Positions 33,438-41,375 of a DNA stretch of 64,000 nt are shown piece after piece. Both the position numbers and the translations under genes were made by a program. The notes under the pieces are model-generated. The model was not told the origin of the DNA, did not search any database, and was given only the letters and a program-made list of their open reading frames with translations. How positions within the stretch are numbered: position 1 is the stretch's first letter; each line of letters begins with the position of its first letter. Origin of the DNA: Hoyosella subflava DQS3-9A1 (GTDB taxonomy: Bacteria > Actinomycetota > Actinomycetes > Mycobacteriales > Mycobacteriaceae); the NCBI RefSeq assembly GCF_000214175.1, contig NC_015564.1, positions 2,728,001 through 2,792,000 of the forward strand, given 5' to 3'.

Positions 33438-34817
33438 ATGACAGTACCCCGTAGAGAATCCGACGTCATCATCATCGGCGCCGGGGCAACCGGTCTCAGC
33501 GCAGCCCGCACACTCAAGAAGGCTGGGGCCTCCGTCACCGTGATCGAGGCCCGTGACCGCGTCGGCGGCCGTACCTGGACCGCCGACATCGACGGTGCGA
33601 CGCTCGAGGTTGGCGGCCAATGGATCTCACCTGATCAAACCGCTCTCCTGGATCTCGTCGGCGAGCTCGGCCTCGAAACGTTTTCCCGCTACCGGGAGGG
33701 TGAAAACATCTTCGTCCGCCCCGATGGCGAGCGCGTCCGCTTCTCCGGTGACGATATTCCCGCAGGTGAAGCCACGACCGCCGAGGTCAACCGGCTCGTC
33801 GCACTCATCGACGAACTGTCGAAAGAGATCGATCCCGAAGCTCCCTGGCAGCACCCGCGCGCCGCTGAACTGGACTCCGTCTCACTGTCCTCCTGGCTCG
33901 CCCAGCATTCCGGCGACGAAGCGGCCTGCGAAACCGTCGCACTCTTCCTTGCCGGCGGCATGCTCACCAAACCCGCCCACGCGTTCTCGGCATTGCAGGC
34001 CGCCTTCATGGGCGCCTCCGCGGGAAGTTTCGCCCACCTCTTCGATGAAGACTTCATCCTCGACAAGCGTGTCGTCACAGGAATGCAGTCCGTGTCCCTG
34101 CGGATGGCCGAAGAACTCGGAAACGATGTCATCCTCGATAGCCCCGTTCGCAGCATCACCTGGGGTGGACTCGACCACCCGGACGCGCCGATCACCGTCG
34201 AATCAGATCGCGTCACCGTCACCGGAAAACGTGTGATCGTCGCCGTACCGCCCAACCTGTACAGCCGCATCTCGTACAACCCGCCACTGCCCCGCCGTCA
34301 GCACCAGATGCACCAGCACCAGTCCATGGGGCTCGTCATCAAGGTGCACGCCGTCTACGACACCCCGTTCTGGCGTGAAGACAGTCTCTCCGGAACCTGC
34401 TTCAACCCCAAGGGCCTCGTGCAGGAGGTGTACGACAACACCAACCACGGCGACACCCGCGGCACCCTCGTCGGCTTCGTGCCTGACGTGAAGGCAGACC
34501 AGGCATTTACCCTGAGCGCGGATGAGCGGCGACAGGCGATCCTCGAATCGATCGCGGACGCGCTTGGCGAGAAAGCACTGCACCCCGTCGTGTACTACGA
34601 ATCCGACTGGGGCACAGAAGAATGGACCCGTGGCGCGTACGCCACCAGCTACGACCTCGGCGGCCTGCACCGGTACGGCCCCGACCAGAACGACCCCGTC
34701 GGGCCCCTGTATTTCGCGTCGTCCGACATTGCTGGCGCTGGATTCCAGCACGTCGACGGTGCCGTCCGCATCGGCACCCGCACCGCCCAGCAGATCATCC
34801 CGACCCTGCAATCCTGA
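33438..34817 (+). CDS. puo: flavin monoamine oxidase, putrescine-oxidase-like
   Basis: A 459-residue FAD enzyme that oxidises a primary amine to an aldehyde with release of ammonia and H2O2. FAD fold VIIIGAGATGLSAARTL, second signature IEARDRVGGRTW, GGQWISPDQ, and the C-terminal FASSDIAGAGFQHVDGAVRIG, all typical of the MAO family. Length and layout fit bacterial putrescine oxidases such as those of Rhodococcus and Kocuria. It is cytoplasmic (no signal). ATG with AGGA upstream. The aldehyde dehydrogenase follows after 9 nt. Substrate assignment rests on neighbours, so another amine is possible. Confidence 0.82.
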   Translation: MTVPRRESDVIIIGAGATGLSAARTLKKAGASVTVIEARDRVGGRTWTADIDGATLEVGGQWISPDQTALLDLVGELGLETFSRYREGENIFVRPDGERVRFSGDDIPAGEATTAEVNRLVALIDELSKEIDPEAPWQHPRAAELDSVSLSSWLAQHSGDEAACETVALFLAGGMLTKPAHAFSALQAAFMGASAGSFAHLFDEDFILDKRVVTGMQSVSLRMAEELGNDVILDSPVRSITWGGLDHPDAPITVESDRVTVTGKRVIVAVPPNLYSRISYNPPLPRRQHQMHQHQSMGLVIKVHAVYDTPFWREDSLSGTCFNPKGLVQEVYDNTNHGDTRGTLVGFVPDVKADQAFTLSADERRQAILESIADALGEKALHPVVYYESDWGTEEWTRGAYATSYDLGGLHRYGPDQNDPVGPLYFASSDIAGAGFQHVDGAVRIGTRTAQQIIPTLQS

Positions 34818-34826
34818 GGAACAACC

Positions 34827-36272
34827 ATGAACGACTTCGTGAAGGTCACCAACTTCATCCACGGCGAAAAGACCGACAGCACCGACGGCCGTGTTCTGGA
34901 CATCATCGACCCCTCCACCGGCGAAAAGTACGGTGAAGCACCAAACTCGGGCAAAGCCGACGTCGATCGAGCCTACGCATCTGCCGCTGAAGCCTTCGTG
35001 CGCTGGCGGCTCACCACTCCCGGTGAGCGCCAGAAGGCGCTGCTCGGTTTCGCTGACGAGGTCGAGGCACACACCCAGGAACTCGCCGAAGCGGAGAGCC
35101 GCAACACCGGCAAGGTCGTCGCGGTGACGCTCTCCGAGGAGCTTCCAGCGATGGTCGACCAGATCCGGTTCTTCGCTGGCGCAGCCCGCAACCTCGAAGG
35201 ACGGTCCGCCGGCGAATACATGGCCGGGCACACCTCGTTCATCCGCCGCGAACCGATCGGCGTGATCGGCCAGGTGGCACCGTGGAACTATCCGATGATG
35301 ATGGCGATCTGGAAACTCGCCCCTGCCATCGCCGCCGGGAACACCGTCGTCCTCAAACCCAGCGACACCACACCCGTCACCGCAGTCATGCTTGCGGAGT
35401 TCGCCGCCAAACATTTCGGACCTGGCGTACTGAACATCGTGTGCGGTGACCGCACGACAGGTGAACTGGTCGTCAAACATCCCACCGCGCAGATGGTCTC
35501 AATCACCGGATCCGTCGCGGCAGGCAAGAACGTCGCGGCAGCAGCGTCCGAGTCACTGAAACGTGTACATCTCGAACTCGGGGGCAAAGCACCCGTGCTC
35601 GTGTTCCCTGACGCAGATCTCGACGCAGCGGCCGAAGGCATCGCCGTCGCGGGATACTTCAACGCCGGACAGGACTGCACCGCCGCCACCCGCGTCATCG
35701 TGCACTCCAGTGTGCACGATCAATTCGTGGCCCTCCTTGTGAAGCAGGCAGAGTCGATCCGGACCTCATATGAGAAGGGCCGTTTCGACGACGACGCTCT
35801 CGTTCCGCCGCTCAACAACGTGAACCAGTTCAACCGTGTCCTCGAAATGATCGGTACGACACCGGAACACGCCACAATCGCTACCGGCGGCAAACGCCAG
35901 GGTGACCGTGGCTTCTACATCGAGCCCACCGTTATCACGGGACTGAAGCAGGACGACTACCTCGTCCAGAACGAAGTCTTCGGCCCCGTCATCACCGTCC
36001 AGTCATTCGACGACGAAGCTGAGGTGCTCGCAAACGCCAACGGCACCGAATACGCGCTCGCCTCCTCCGTCTGGACGAAAGACATTTCCCTCGCTCTGCG
36101 TCTCTCCCGCGACCTCGACTTCGGCTGCGTCTGGATCAACACCCACATCCCGCTCGTCGCCGAAATGCCGCACGGTGGCTTCAAATCCTCTGGTTACGGT
36201 AAGGACCTCTCCGGCTACGGGTTCGAGGACTACACCCGCGTCAAGCATGTGATGGCCTACATCGAGGGATGA
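34827..36272 (+). CDS. aminobutyraldehyde dehydrogenase-like ALDH
   Basis: A 481-residue NAD-dependent aldehyde dehydrogenase of normal length. APWNYPMMMAIWKLAPAIAAGN precedes the VVLKPSDTTP cofactor motif; the general base is in LELGGKAPVLVF, the nucleophile in GQDCTAATRV, and EVFGPVITVQSF follows. This pattern is close to gamma-aminobutyraldehyde dehydrogenases (PatD/Prr). It would convert 4-aminobutanal from the oxidase to GABA. Translation follows the oxidase by 9 nt. A palindromic repeat element follows 22 bp after the stop. Confidence 0.87.
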   Translation: MNDFVKVTNFIHGEKTDSTDGRVLDIIDPSTGEKYGEAPNSGKADVDRAYASAAEAFVRWRLTTPGERQKALLGFADEVEAHTQELAEAESRNTGKVVAVTLSEELPAMVDQIRFFAGAARNLEGRSAGEYMAGHTSFIRREPIGVIGQVAPWNYPMMMAIWKLAPAIAAGNTVVLKPSDTTPVTAVMLAEFAAKHFGPGVLNIVCGDRTTGELVVKHPTAQMVSITGSVAAGKNVAAAASESLKRVHLELGGKAPVLVFPDADLDAAAEGIAVAGYFNAGQDCTAATRVIVHSSVHDQFVALLVKQAESIRTSYEKGRFDDDALVPPLNNVNQFNRVLEMIGTTPEHATIATGGKRQGDRGFYIEPTVITGLKQDDYLVQNEVFGPVITVQSFDDEAEVLANANGTEYALASSVWTKDISLALRLSRDLDFGCVWINTHIPLVAEMPHGGFKSSGYGKDLSGYGFEDYTRVKHVMAYIEG

Positions 36273-36294
36273 CCACCCCCTCCTCCTCCCCCTT

Positions 36295-36369
36295 CCGAAT
36301 CCATCTGCACAGGTCAACGGAAACTGCCTAAAACCAGGCTTTTCTATTGACCTCCGCAGATGGATTCGG
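36295..36369. repeat. palindromic intergenic repeat, family 1, copy A
   Basis: Two 23-nt arms, 36295-36317 and 36347-36369, pair with two mismatches (ends CCGAATCCATCTGC and GCAGATGGATTCGG). A smaller hairpin GCCT-AAAACC-AGGC lies in the centre. Related copies are at 37621 and 60394. It sits between the aldehyde dehydrogenase gene and a lipoprotein gene. Confidence 0.8.
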
Positions 36370-36411
36370 AGGGGACAATGTGTCTAGCCACACAATCCTG
36401 AGGAGCCACTC

Positions 36412-36909
36412 GTGCCAACAGTCACCACGCCGCGCTGGCTACTACTCATATTGATCGCTGCCACCCTGAGTGTCACGGGGTGCACCTCGGTGACCTCGGC
36501 AAACGCCCCTGAACTGTCGGACCGCGTTTTCATCCAGCTGAGCGCCGGACCCGGGCCAGGCGAAGGAACGGCCTACGACGAAGAAGATCTCTGGCGTGCC
36601 AACCTAGCCATCAGCATGGCCAACCGCGCACTTGCCGCGAACAGACCGGTCACGCTGTTCCTCGACGTCCATGGCCCAAACCTCGCTCGGACTGACCTGC
36701 CCGAGTCGTTGAACTTCGCTTCCGAACCTCCGCTCAAACACCAGTTCAGCGAGTTCATCGAGAAAGGTGGAACCGTGATCGTGTGCCCCCTCTGCGCGGA
36801 GACGCTCGGCCTCGCGCAATCCGACCTGGTTCCGGGCGCAGTGATGGACGACTCTGGCATTTTCGGCTCGGAAGGGCTCGAACCAGGCACCGCTAGCCTT
36901 TCCTTCTGA
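36412..36909 (+). CDS. DsrE-like lipoprotein
   Basis: A 165-residue exported protein with lipobox VTGC (Cys24) after a hydrophobic leader. The mature part has the DsrE/DsrF (peroxiredoxin-like) pattern: VFIQLSAGPG, DLWRANLAISMANRALAANRPVTLFLDV, FIEKGGTVIVCPLCAETLGL with a Cys-x-x-Cys. DsrE-type proteins bind or carry sulfur in the cytoplasm; an exported, lipidated one is less usual. GTG start at 36412 with GGAG upstream. It is the only intact gene between repeat copies A and B. Confidence 0.7.
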   Translation: MPTVTTPRWLLLILIAATLSVTGCTSVTSANAPELSDRVFIQLSAGPGPGEGTAYDEEDLWRANLAISMANRALAANRPVTLFLDVHGPNLARTDLPESLNFASEPPLKHQFSEFIEKGGTVIVCPLCAETLGLAQSDLVPGAVMDDSGIFGSEGLEPGTASLSF

Positions 36910-36944
36910 CCAGGTGGCGCTTCGGCGCAGAAGTACACGCATTC

Positions 36945-37223
36945 GTGGGGCGCCGGATTTCCGACCCGCACCGGGCCGACGATGACGTGAAGCGCGAACT
37001 CGCCAACTGTCTGCGGCCCATGCTCAGCGGACTATCACCTGCAACCCGGCGAGCGCTAGAACTCATCTACCTCGACGGTGTCACTCAGGTCGTGGCCGCT
37101 GAGCGGGAAGGGATCACAGTGTCGGGCATGAAATCCCGAGCGCGAGGAATGCCGATGGACTACACGCCCGCAGCGAACTGCGGGTCGCCCGGAAAGACCG
37201 ACTCCACCTGCGGATGTCACTAG
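36945..37223 (+). pseudogene. degraded ECF sigma factor (SigZ-like), region 4 remnant
   Basis: A 92-residue frame whose first ~65 residues are a good sigma-70 region 4 of the SigZ type: VKRELANCLRPMLSGLSPATRRALELIYLDGVTQ, then EREGITVSGMKSRARG. Region 2 is missing altogether. After ARG the expected Gln/Arg helix and CC motif are gone and the frame jumps to MPMDYTP...CGCH, a piece resembling the family's Cys-rich end. So the gene has lost its front and an internal part. Not expected to be functional. Confidence 0.65.
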
Positions 37224-37239
37224 CCGCAGGTGGAGACAC

Positions 37240-37634
37240 GGTTTACGTCTTACGGCCGTGAACAGCGTGTATTCCATTTCCCACCGTGCAGGCGTGTCCG
37301 AGATGCGGGCGGCCGAGTTGGTGAGGAATCGTTCGAGATCCTGGTCGAGCGCGAATTGCTGGCCTGGTTCGGCGCCGAGCGAGTTGTACACGGCGATAGT
37401 CGGGCCGTAGTTCGACTTAAAGAACTCGCGGAATGCGGCCGGTGTGGTGATCTGCGCGGGCGTGGCGAGGGTTCGTCGCTCGAACGTCGGCTCCGTTATC
37501 CCAGCGCCGAAAAGCTCGCGGAGGTGAGATTCTCTGCCCCACAAGGGCGGCGGCGACACTCCGGGAGGGGGCGGTGGCGCATACGGACGGGGCTCGAGCG
37601 AAGAGGACGCACCCCCACCCAAATTCATCAGCAC
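37240..37634 (-). pseudogene. remnant of a class I SAM-dependent methyltransferase (C-terminal part)
   Basis: Residues from about 37586 to 37244 read PYAPPPPPGVSPPPLWG, ESHLRELFGAGITEPTFERRTL, FREFFKSNYGPTIAVYNSL and a closing WEMEYTLFTAVRRK. This is the C-terminal third of UbiE-like methyltransferases of actinobacteria. The SAM-binding half is absent; the frame starts inside the palindromic repeat B. No natural stop follows; the frame runs antisense into the sigma remnant to 37056. The gene is therefore broken at both ends. Confidence 0.65.
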
Positions 37635-37690
37635 AGGTCAACAGAACCCACGAAAAACCAGGGGTTTTGTTGACGCACGCTGATGGATTC
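37621..37690. repeat. palindromic intergenic repeat, family 1, copy B
   Basis: Arms 37621-37643 and 37668-37690 pair at 17 of 23 positions, with ATTCATCAGC / GCTGATGGAT and GTCAACA / TGTTGAC strongest. The inner AAAACCAGGGGTTTT forms a second small hairpin. It sits where the methyltransferase remnant is truncated and beside the type VII operon's end. Confidence 0.7.
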
Positions 37691-37702
37691 CCGTTAGCAG
37701 GG

Positions 37703-38002
37703 TTATCCACCTTCAGCTAGGCGCAGCTCCATGTCTGCGGCATGCTGCCGCAGTGTCTCGCTGTCGGGTTGCTTGTAGTTCTGCGCGAATGTCCGCATGA
37801 CAGGCATCATGAGCGTGTTAAACGCGTCGGTGACAGCGAGCTCACGAACGCTCATCCGGCGGGCGAGAACCTCTGCGATGAGCCGTTTCACGTTCTCGTC
37901 AGCTGCAGATGCCGCGATCCGGCGCAGCGAGCTTTCGAGATGCAGTGATAGTCCGACGTTGCCGCCTGCGATATCGAGCGGTTCGTATGGGTCGCTCGTC
38001 AT
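37703..38002 (-). CDS. small type VII-operon protein
   Basis: A 99-residue helical protein starting at ATG 38000-38002 (GGGAG 8 nt upstream), overlapping the previous gene by ATGA. It has an acidic start MTSDPYEPLDIAGG and long helices (LESSLRRIAASAADENVKRLIAEVLARRMSVRELAV). No Trp-x-Gly motif. Its place, third after an EspC-like and a WXG100-like gene, suggests a chaperone or companion of the secreted pair. The family is not named with confidence. Confidence 0.55.
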   Translation of the reverse strand: MTSDPYEPLDIAGGNVGLSLHLESSLRRIAASAADENVKRLIAEVLARRMSVRELAVTDAFNTLMMPVMRTFAQNYKQPDSETLRQHAADMELRLAEGG

Positions 38003-38727
38003 CTCTCGGCTCCCCCGTACGGTGCTTGGGGCAGCTCTTTGAGCGGATAGCTCTTTACCGCGCCTAAGTGCCCGGCGGTCAAACCCACTGTTGTTTGCGC
38101 CAGGTTCCACGCACTGTCGATGCAGTTCGCGATCTTCTGCCACATGTGGAGGATGTTGTAGATCTGGTAGTAGGCGGCGGCGCCGACGATTGCGGCGGCA
38201 GGCACTCCAGCACCCGTCATGGTCAGGCCTGCCGTTGCCGCTAATTCGATGCCGAGCATTATCAGGTAGTCCACCAGGGCGCGCGCCAGGCTGCTGATCA
38301 CCTGCGACATTTCGTACATTCCGACGGCGAGTGTCTGCAACTGTCGACCGATGCTCGCGATTGCGGCCGACTGACCCCCGACCGACTGCGCGAGATCAGC
38401 AAAGTAATGCCGCGCAGCATCGGACGCTTCGCCTGCCCACGATTTGGCCAGCACGCCAGAACCGTCGTTCAAAACGTTCTCGAAGCGAGAGTTGAACTCT
38501 GCGATGTTCGCGAGCGAGAGACCCGCTCGCTGCAGCGATTCCCAGTCCCCCGCGATTGCTTCCGCAATCTGCTGCCATGGATCGAAGTCGAACACAGTAT
38601 CGACCGCGATACCAAGCCAGTACGCGGGGCTCACATATTGAGTGAATCCGAGGGCATTCTCGAGGATGTCGGGGATCGGGTCCACAGCGACGGGAGGTGC
38701 CAGCGCGTCTAACGGACGGGCGCTCAT
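37999..38727 (-). CDS. WXG100/PPE-like type VII secretion target
   Basis: A 242-residue protein starting at ATG 38725-38727, overlapping the upstream gene by ATGA. SWAGEASDAARHYFADLA gives the Trp-x-Gly turn between two helices. A hydrophobic stretch follows (LVDYLIMLGIELAATAGLTMTGAGVPAAAIVGAAAYYQ), typical of larger ESX substrates in Rhodococcus and relatives. It is probably exported as a dimer with the EspC-like partner. No ATPase or membrane component of a type VII system is in the window, so it must use one encoded elsewhere. Confidence 0.65.
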   Translation of the reverse strand: MSARPLDALAPPVAVDPIPDILENALGFTQYVSPAYWLGIAVDTVFDFDPWQQIAEAIAGDWESLQRAGLSLANIAEFNSRFENVLNDGSGVLAKSWAGEASDAARHYFADLAQSVGGQSAAIASIGRQLQTLAVGMYEMSQVISSLARALVDYLIMLGIELAATAGLTMTGAGVPAAAIVGAAAYYQIYNILHMWQKIANCIDSAWNLAQTTVGLTAGHLGAVKSYPLKELPQAPYGGAER

Positions 38728-39062
38728 CGCCCAGCGCCAGTCAGCGGGGCGAGTGGAGCGCCGGCATGGATGATTCTCGCCCGTGATTCCGCCTCCGCCG
38801 CAGCATAGTGCTGCGCCGTGCATTCCAGTCCGGTAGCCGATTCACGACTCAGGCGAGCGATCTTCTCGTGGTTCGATGTCAGAACGCCCCGCGTGTCGCT
38901 GACCGTGCCCAGTATGTGACGGAAGATGTAGCCTGCCTGGCCAGAACGGATCTGGACCCAAGTGTGCACGTAGTCGACAGCACCATCCGCCTCAGCGGCG
39001 AGGTCAGCCACGCCACGTGCGAACTTTTCGATCTCTGCTGAATCGACGGCGAGTTCTGCCAT
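38724..39062 (-). CDS. EspC-like type VII secretion target
   Basis: A 112-residue all-helical protein starting at ATG 39060-39062 with GGGGGA five nt upstream. The pattern LAVDSAEIEKFARGVADLAAEADGAVDYV, SGQAGYIFRHILGTVSD, and a helical tail fits the EspC/DUF2580 family of ESX substrates. First gene of a three-gene operon with ATGA overlaps at both junctions. It is divergent from a membrane protein gene at 39197. Confidence 0.7.
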   Translation of the reverse strand: MAELAVDSAEIEKFARGVADLAAEADGAVDYVHTWVQIRSGQAGYIFRHILGTVSDTRGVLTSNHEKIARLSRESATGLECTAQHYAAAEAESRARIIHAGAPLAPLTGAGR

Positions 39063-39196
39063 TGATTCCCCCATTGTGTTGTGAGTCGCCGCCTCCCCCA
39101 GCGGCAGGTGAATTCTGTCCGAGCCGCGTCACGGTGTCAATCGGACAAACGGGAGTCCGCTTTGCTCTTTTCGTCCGGTCGCCCGATACTGCCTCC

Positions 39197-39847
39197 ATGG
39201 GGGAGATCGATTTGTGGACGGCTTCGTGGGTGCAATGGGATGCGGCCACCAAGCAGTTGCAGTATCCGTTGCGGCCGCTTGAGCCGATACAGCTGACCGA
39301 GGAGGATCGCAGCTTTCGCTACTCGCGGCATCCTGACATCGCACCTGGTTCTTACGAACTCGTCGGTGAACTTCCGGACGTCTGCATTCCGCACGGGCAG
39401 CCACAAGCCCGGCGCTGCGAGTTCATCGTCGAGTCACGGCCCAAAGTGAAGTTCACGCTGTTGGAGCATCGACCACGCAACGTCCTGAACCGGATCGCTG
39501 AACGGCAGCGTGGCAAAGCATGGCTCCACGCTGATTTTCCACTGTGCGAGACGTGCTTGCGCCAGCGGACGTTCCGGTTGTGGCGTGCGACCTTGATTGC
39601 GCTGTTCGGCATCGTTTCACTGTTCGTGTTCTGGGTTGCCGCAGGCCTCCCGCACACGCCCATCGGCTTCATCATTCCGTTCCTCGGCGGACTCATCTGC
39701 GTGGTGGGTGCAGTGGTGTCACTGCGTTCAGTGAGCGCGAGGACGCTGTTCAACGCCGAACTCCGCATCGACGGGTCGCGGATGGACGTGCGCGACCCGC
39801 ACCCACAGTTCGTGCACGCCGTTCGCTGGGCTCCACCCGGAAACTAA
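39197..39847 (+). CDS. membrane protein of unknown function
   Basis: A 216-residue protein: soluble N-terminal part of about 125 residues, a CETC motif (PLCETCLRQR), then two membrane helices (ATLIALFGIVSLFVFWVAAGL and GFIIPFLGGLICVVGAVVSL) and a basic, short C-terminal part. ATG 39197 is chosen for codon use and because upstream frames overlap the divergent operon's leader; no good ribosome site is seen, so the start is uncertain. The stop overlaps that of the WS/DGAT-like gene by 4 bp. Confidence 0.55.
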   Translation: MGEIDLWTASWVQWDAATKQLQYPLRPLEPIQLTEEDRSFRYSRHPDIAPGSYELVGELPDVCIPHGQPQARRCEFIVESRPKVKFTLLEHRPRNVLNRIAERQRGKAWLHADFPLCETCLRQRTFRLWRATLIALFGIVSLFVFWVAAGLPHTPIGFIIPFLGGLICVVGAVVSLRSVSARTLFNAELRIDGSRMDVRDPHPQFVHAVRWAPPGN

Positions 39848-41232
39848 GCGGGCCTGCGCACAAGGTCAGTTAGCCCGGCGAGATCGCTGAATGCCCTCTC
39901 GAGCAGCTCACGATAGCGCTGCGGGTGGCGCAGCGCTCCCGCTCCGCCAGACAGGGAAACCATGAGCTCCCCTTCGAGGTTGGTGACTTGATGTGAGAGT
40001 GGCGCGCCTTTGTTGAGCGCCGACACGATATGGGTCCGTACGCAGCGGGCGTCTCCTAGGTACAGCGGTTGCGGGCCGCGGAAAACGTTGGTGACGACCG
40101 TGTTCGCGCCGCGTCCTTCTACCGTGTCACGCCGGTGGCCGCGCGCGGCGAGTGGCGCGAACAGTGTGAGAGCAGCCCGCTCGGTTGCGATCTGCGGACC
40201 GCTCGCGACTCTCGCTTTCACGGCCGCGATGGAATCGTGCGTGCAGCGCAGCCGTTCAGCATCGTCGTCGATCGAGGTCCAGAGCGGGACTGTGCCACGG
40301 GTGATGTGGTTGCCTTCGGTCCGGCCGGATGCCGCGGGTACCGCGATCGGAATGAAGCACCGCAGAGGTTCTTCGGGAAGTTCCCCGATTTCCTCGAGGT
40401 AGTACCGCACGGCTGTGGCAACCGCCGCCGTCACGACGTCGTTCACTGTCGCCCCTGGTACCGCAGCGCGGGCTTTCTTGACCGTTGTGAGCGAGACGGT
40501 GAAGAACTCGTTGACGCGGTTGGGTTCGTCCGGGCCCGTGTCCAGGGCTGAGGACACCCACGTGTCCGGTGGCGCCTTCTCCGTTTCCTTTCCGATGCGG
40601 CGTGCTTCGCCCGCGAGCCGAACGAATGCCACGATGCGCGCCAGCATCAGCATCAGCGCCGTGAGGAAGATCAGCAAACGGGACGGTATTCCTGTCTCGT
40701 CGGTGTACGCGACGGGAGGCTGAGTTTGCCACCGCGCCGGTTCGGGCGTGAAAAGCTGCCGCTCAAGTGCCGCGCGGGCGGTACCGTCCATCGCCGCATG
40801 GTCCGTGCGCAACGCCACGACAACTGCGCCTTCAGGCAGTTGCGGATGCGCATTCACCCCGTCAAGCAGGATGACTTCCAACGGCACCTCGCACGCGTCG
40901 GGTTCTGACGCGATCGCGGCCAGCGTGGCGACAGTGTCATCCCACGTTCCTGCCCCCCGCACAGTGCGGGCGGAGACCCGGCCACGACCGGGCTTGGCTG
41001 CGTCGGCCACCCACACCGGGTTGTCGAGGTTCAGCGGTGTCGGAACGAGCCTCCGGTAAAGTAGCGGCTGGTCTCCGATCTGTGTCATTACGTAGTCGGT
41101 CAGCTCATCGACGGTCGCCGGAACTGCACGAGCGGAGCGCGTGTCAAACGCGTACATCGCCACCACTGCCCTGCGATGCGGCTCCTCGAAGAGGTAGTAC
41201 AGCATGGCTCCCACACCGTCGATTCGCTCCAC
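39844..41232 (-). CDS. WS/DGAT-like acyltransferase with altered active-site motif
   Basis: A 462-residue condensation-fold acyltransferase. GTG 41230-41232 has AAGGGG seven nt upstream. It begins VERIDGVGAMLYYLFEE, and ends with the family's ANTVVTNVFRGP and HQVTNLEGELMVSLSGGAG. The usual HHxxxDG reads DHAAMDG (144-150): the second, catalytic His and the Asp are present, the first His is replaced by Asp. A membrane segment lies at about 185-205 (LLIFLTALMLMLARIVAFV), unusual for WS/DGAT. Divergent from the antigen-85-like gene and close to the lipid synthase operon, so a role in esterifying that lipid is possible. Confidence 0.72.
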   Translation of the reverse strand: MERIDGVGAMLYYLFEEPHRRAVVAMYAFDTRSARAVPATVDELTDYVMTQIGDQPLLYRRLVPTPLNLDNPVWVADAAKPGRGRVSARTVRGAGTWDDTVATLAAIASEPDACEVPLEVILLDGVNAHPQLPEGAVVVALRTDHAAMDGTARAALERQLFTPEPARWQTQPPVAYTDETGIPSRLLIFLTALMLMLARIVAFVRLAGEARRIGKETEKAPPDTWVSSALDTGPDEPNRVNEFFTVSLTTVKKARAAVPGATVNDVVTAAVATAVRYYLEEIGELPEEPLRCFIPIAVPAASGRTEGNHITRGTVPLWTSIDDDAERLRCTHDSIAAVKARVASGPQIATERAALTLFAPLAARGHRRDTVEGRGANTVVTNVFRGPQPLYLGDARCVRTHIVSALNKGAPLSHQVTNLEGELMVSLSGGAGALRHPQRYRELLERAFSDLAGLTDLVRRPA

Positions 41233-41375
41233 TGAGGCCCCCTTCGCACGGCAACAATCACATCCAAGCACACCGCACGGACGGTTCACAGGGTCCCTGC
41301 GGCTGTGCGGTCAGAAAGTCGTGTGGCTACACTGTGTGAGTCTCAAATCACAGGCTGTTGATAAGTGAGGTCCAC

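Noticed and set aside
34203-35480. 425-residue open frame antisense to the amine oxidase and aldehyde dehydrogenase genes
   Set aside because: Both plus-strand genes are strongly supported by motifs; the antisense product is Gly/Val/Asp-rich with no recognisable domain.
37230-37673. 147-residue plus-strand frame in the decayed region
   Set aside because: The minus strand carries a recognisable methyltransferase fragment here; the plus frame has no motif and Arg-rich composition.
39197-41375. Integrated element or horizontal island around the lipid locus
   Set aside because: No integrase, transposase, tRNA end or direct repeats were found, and codon use looks like the neighbours.
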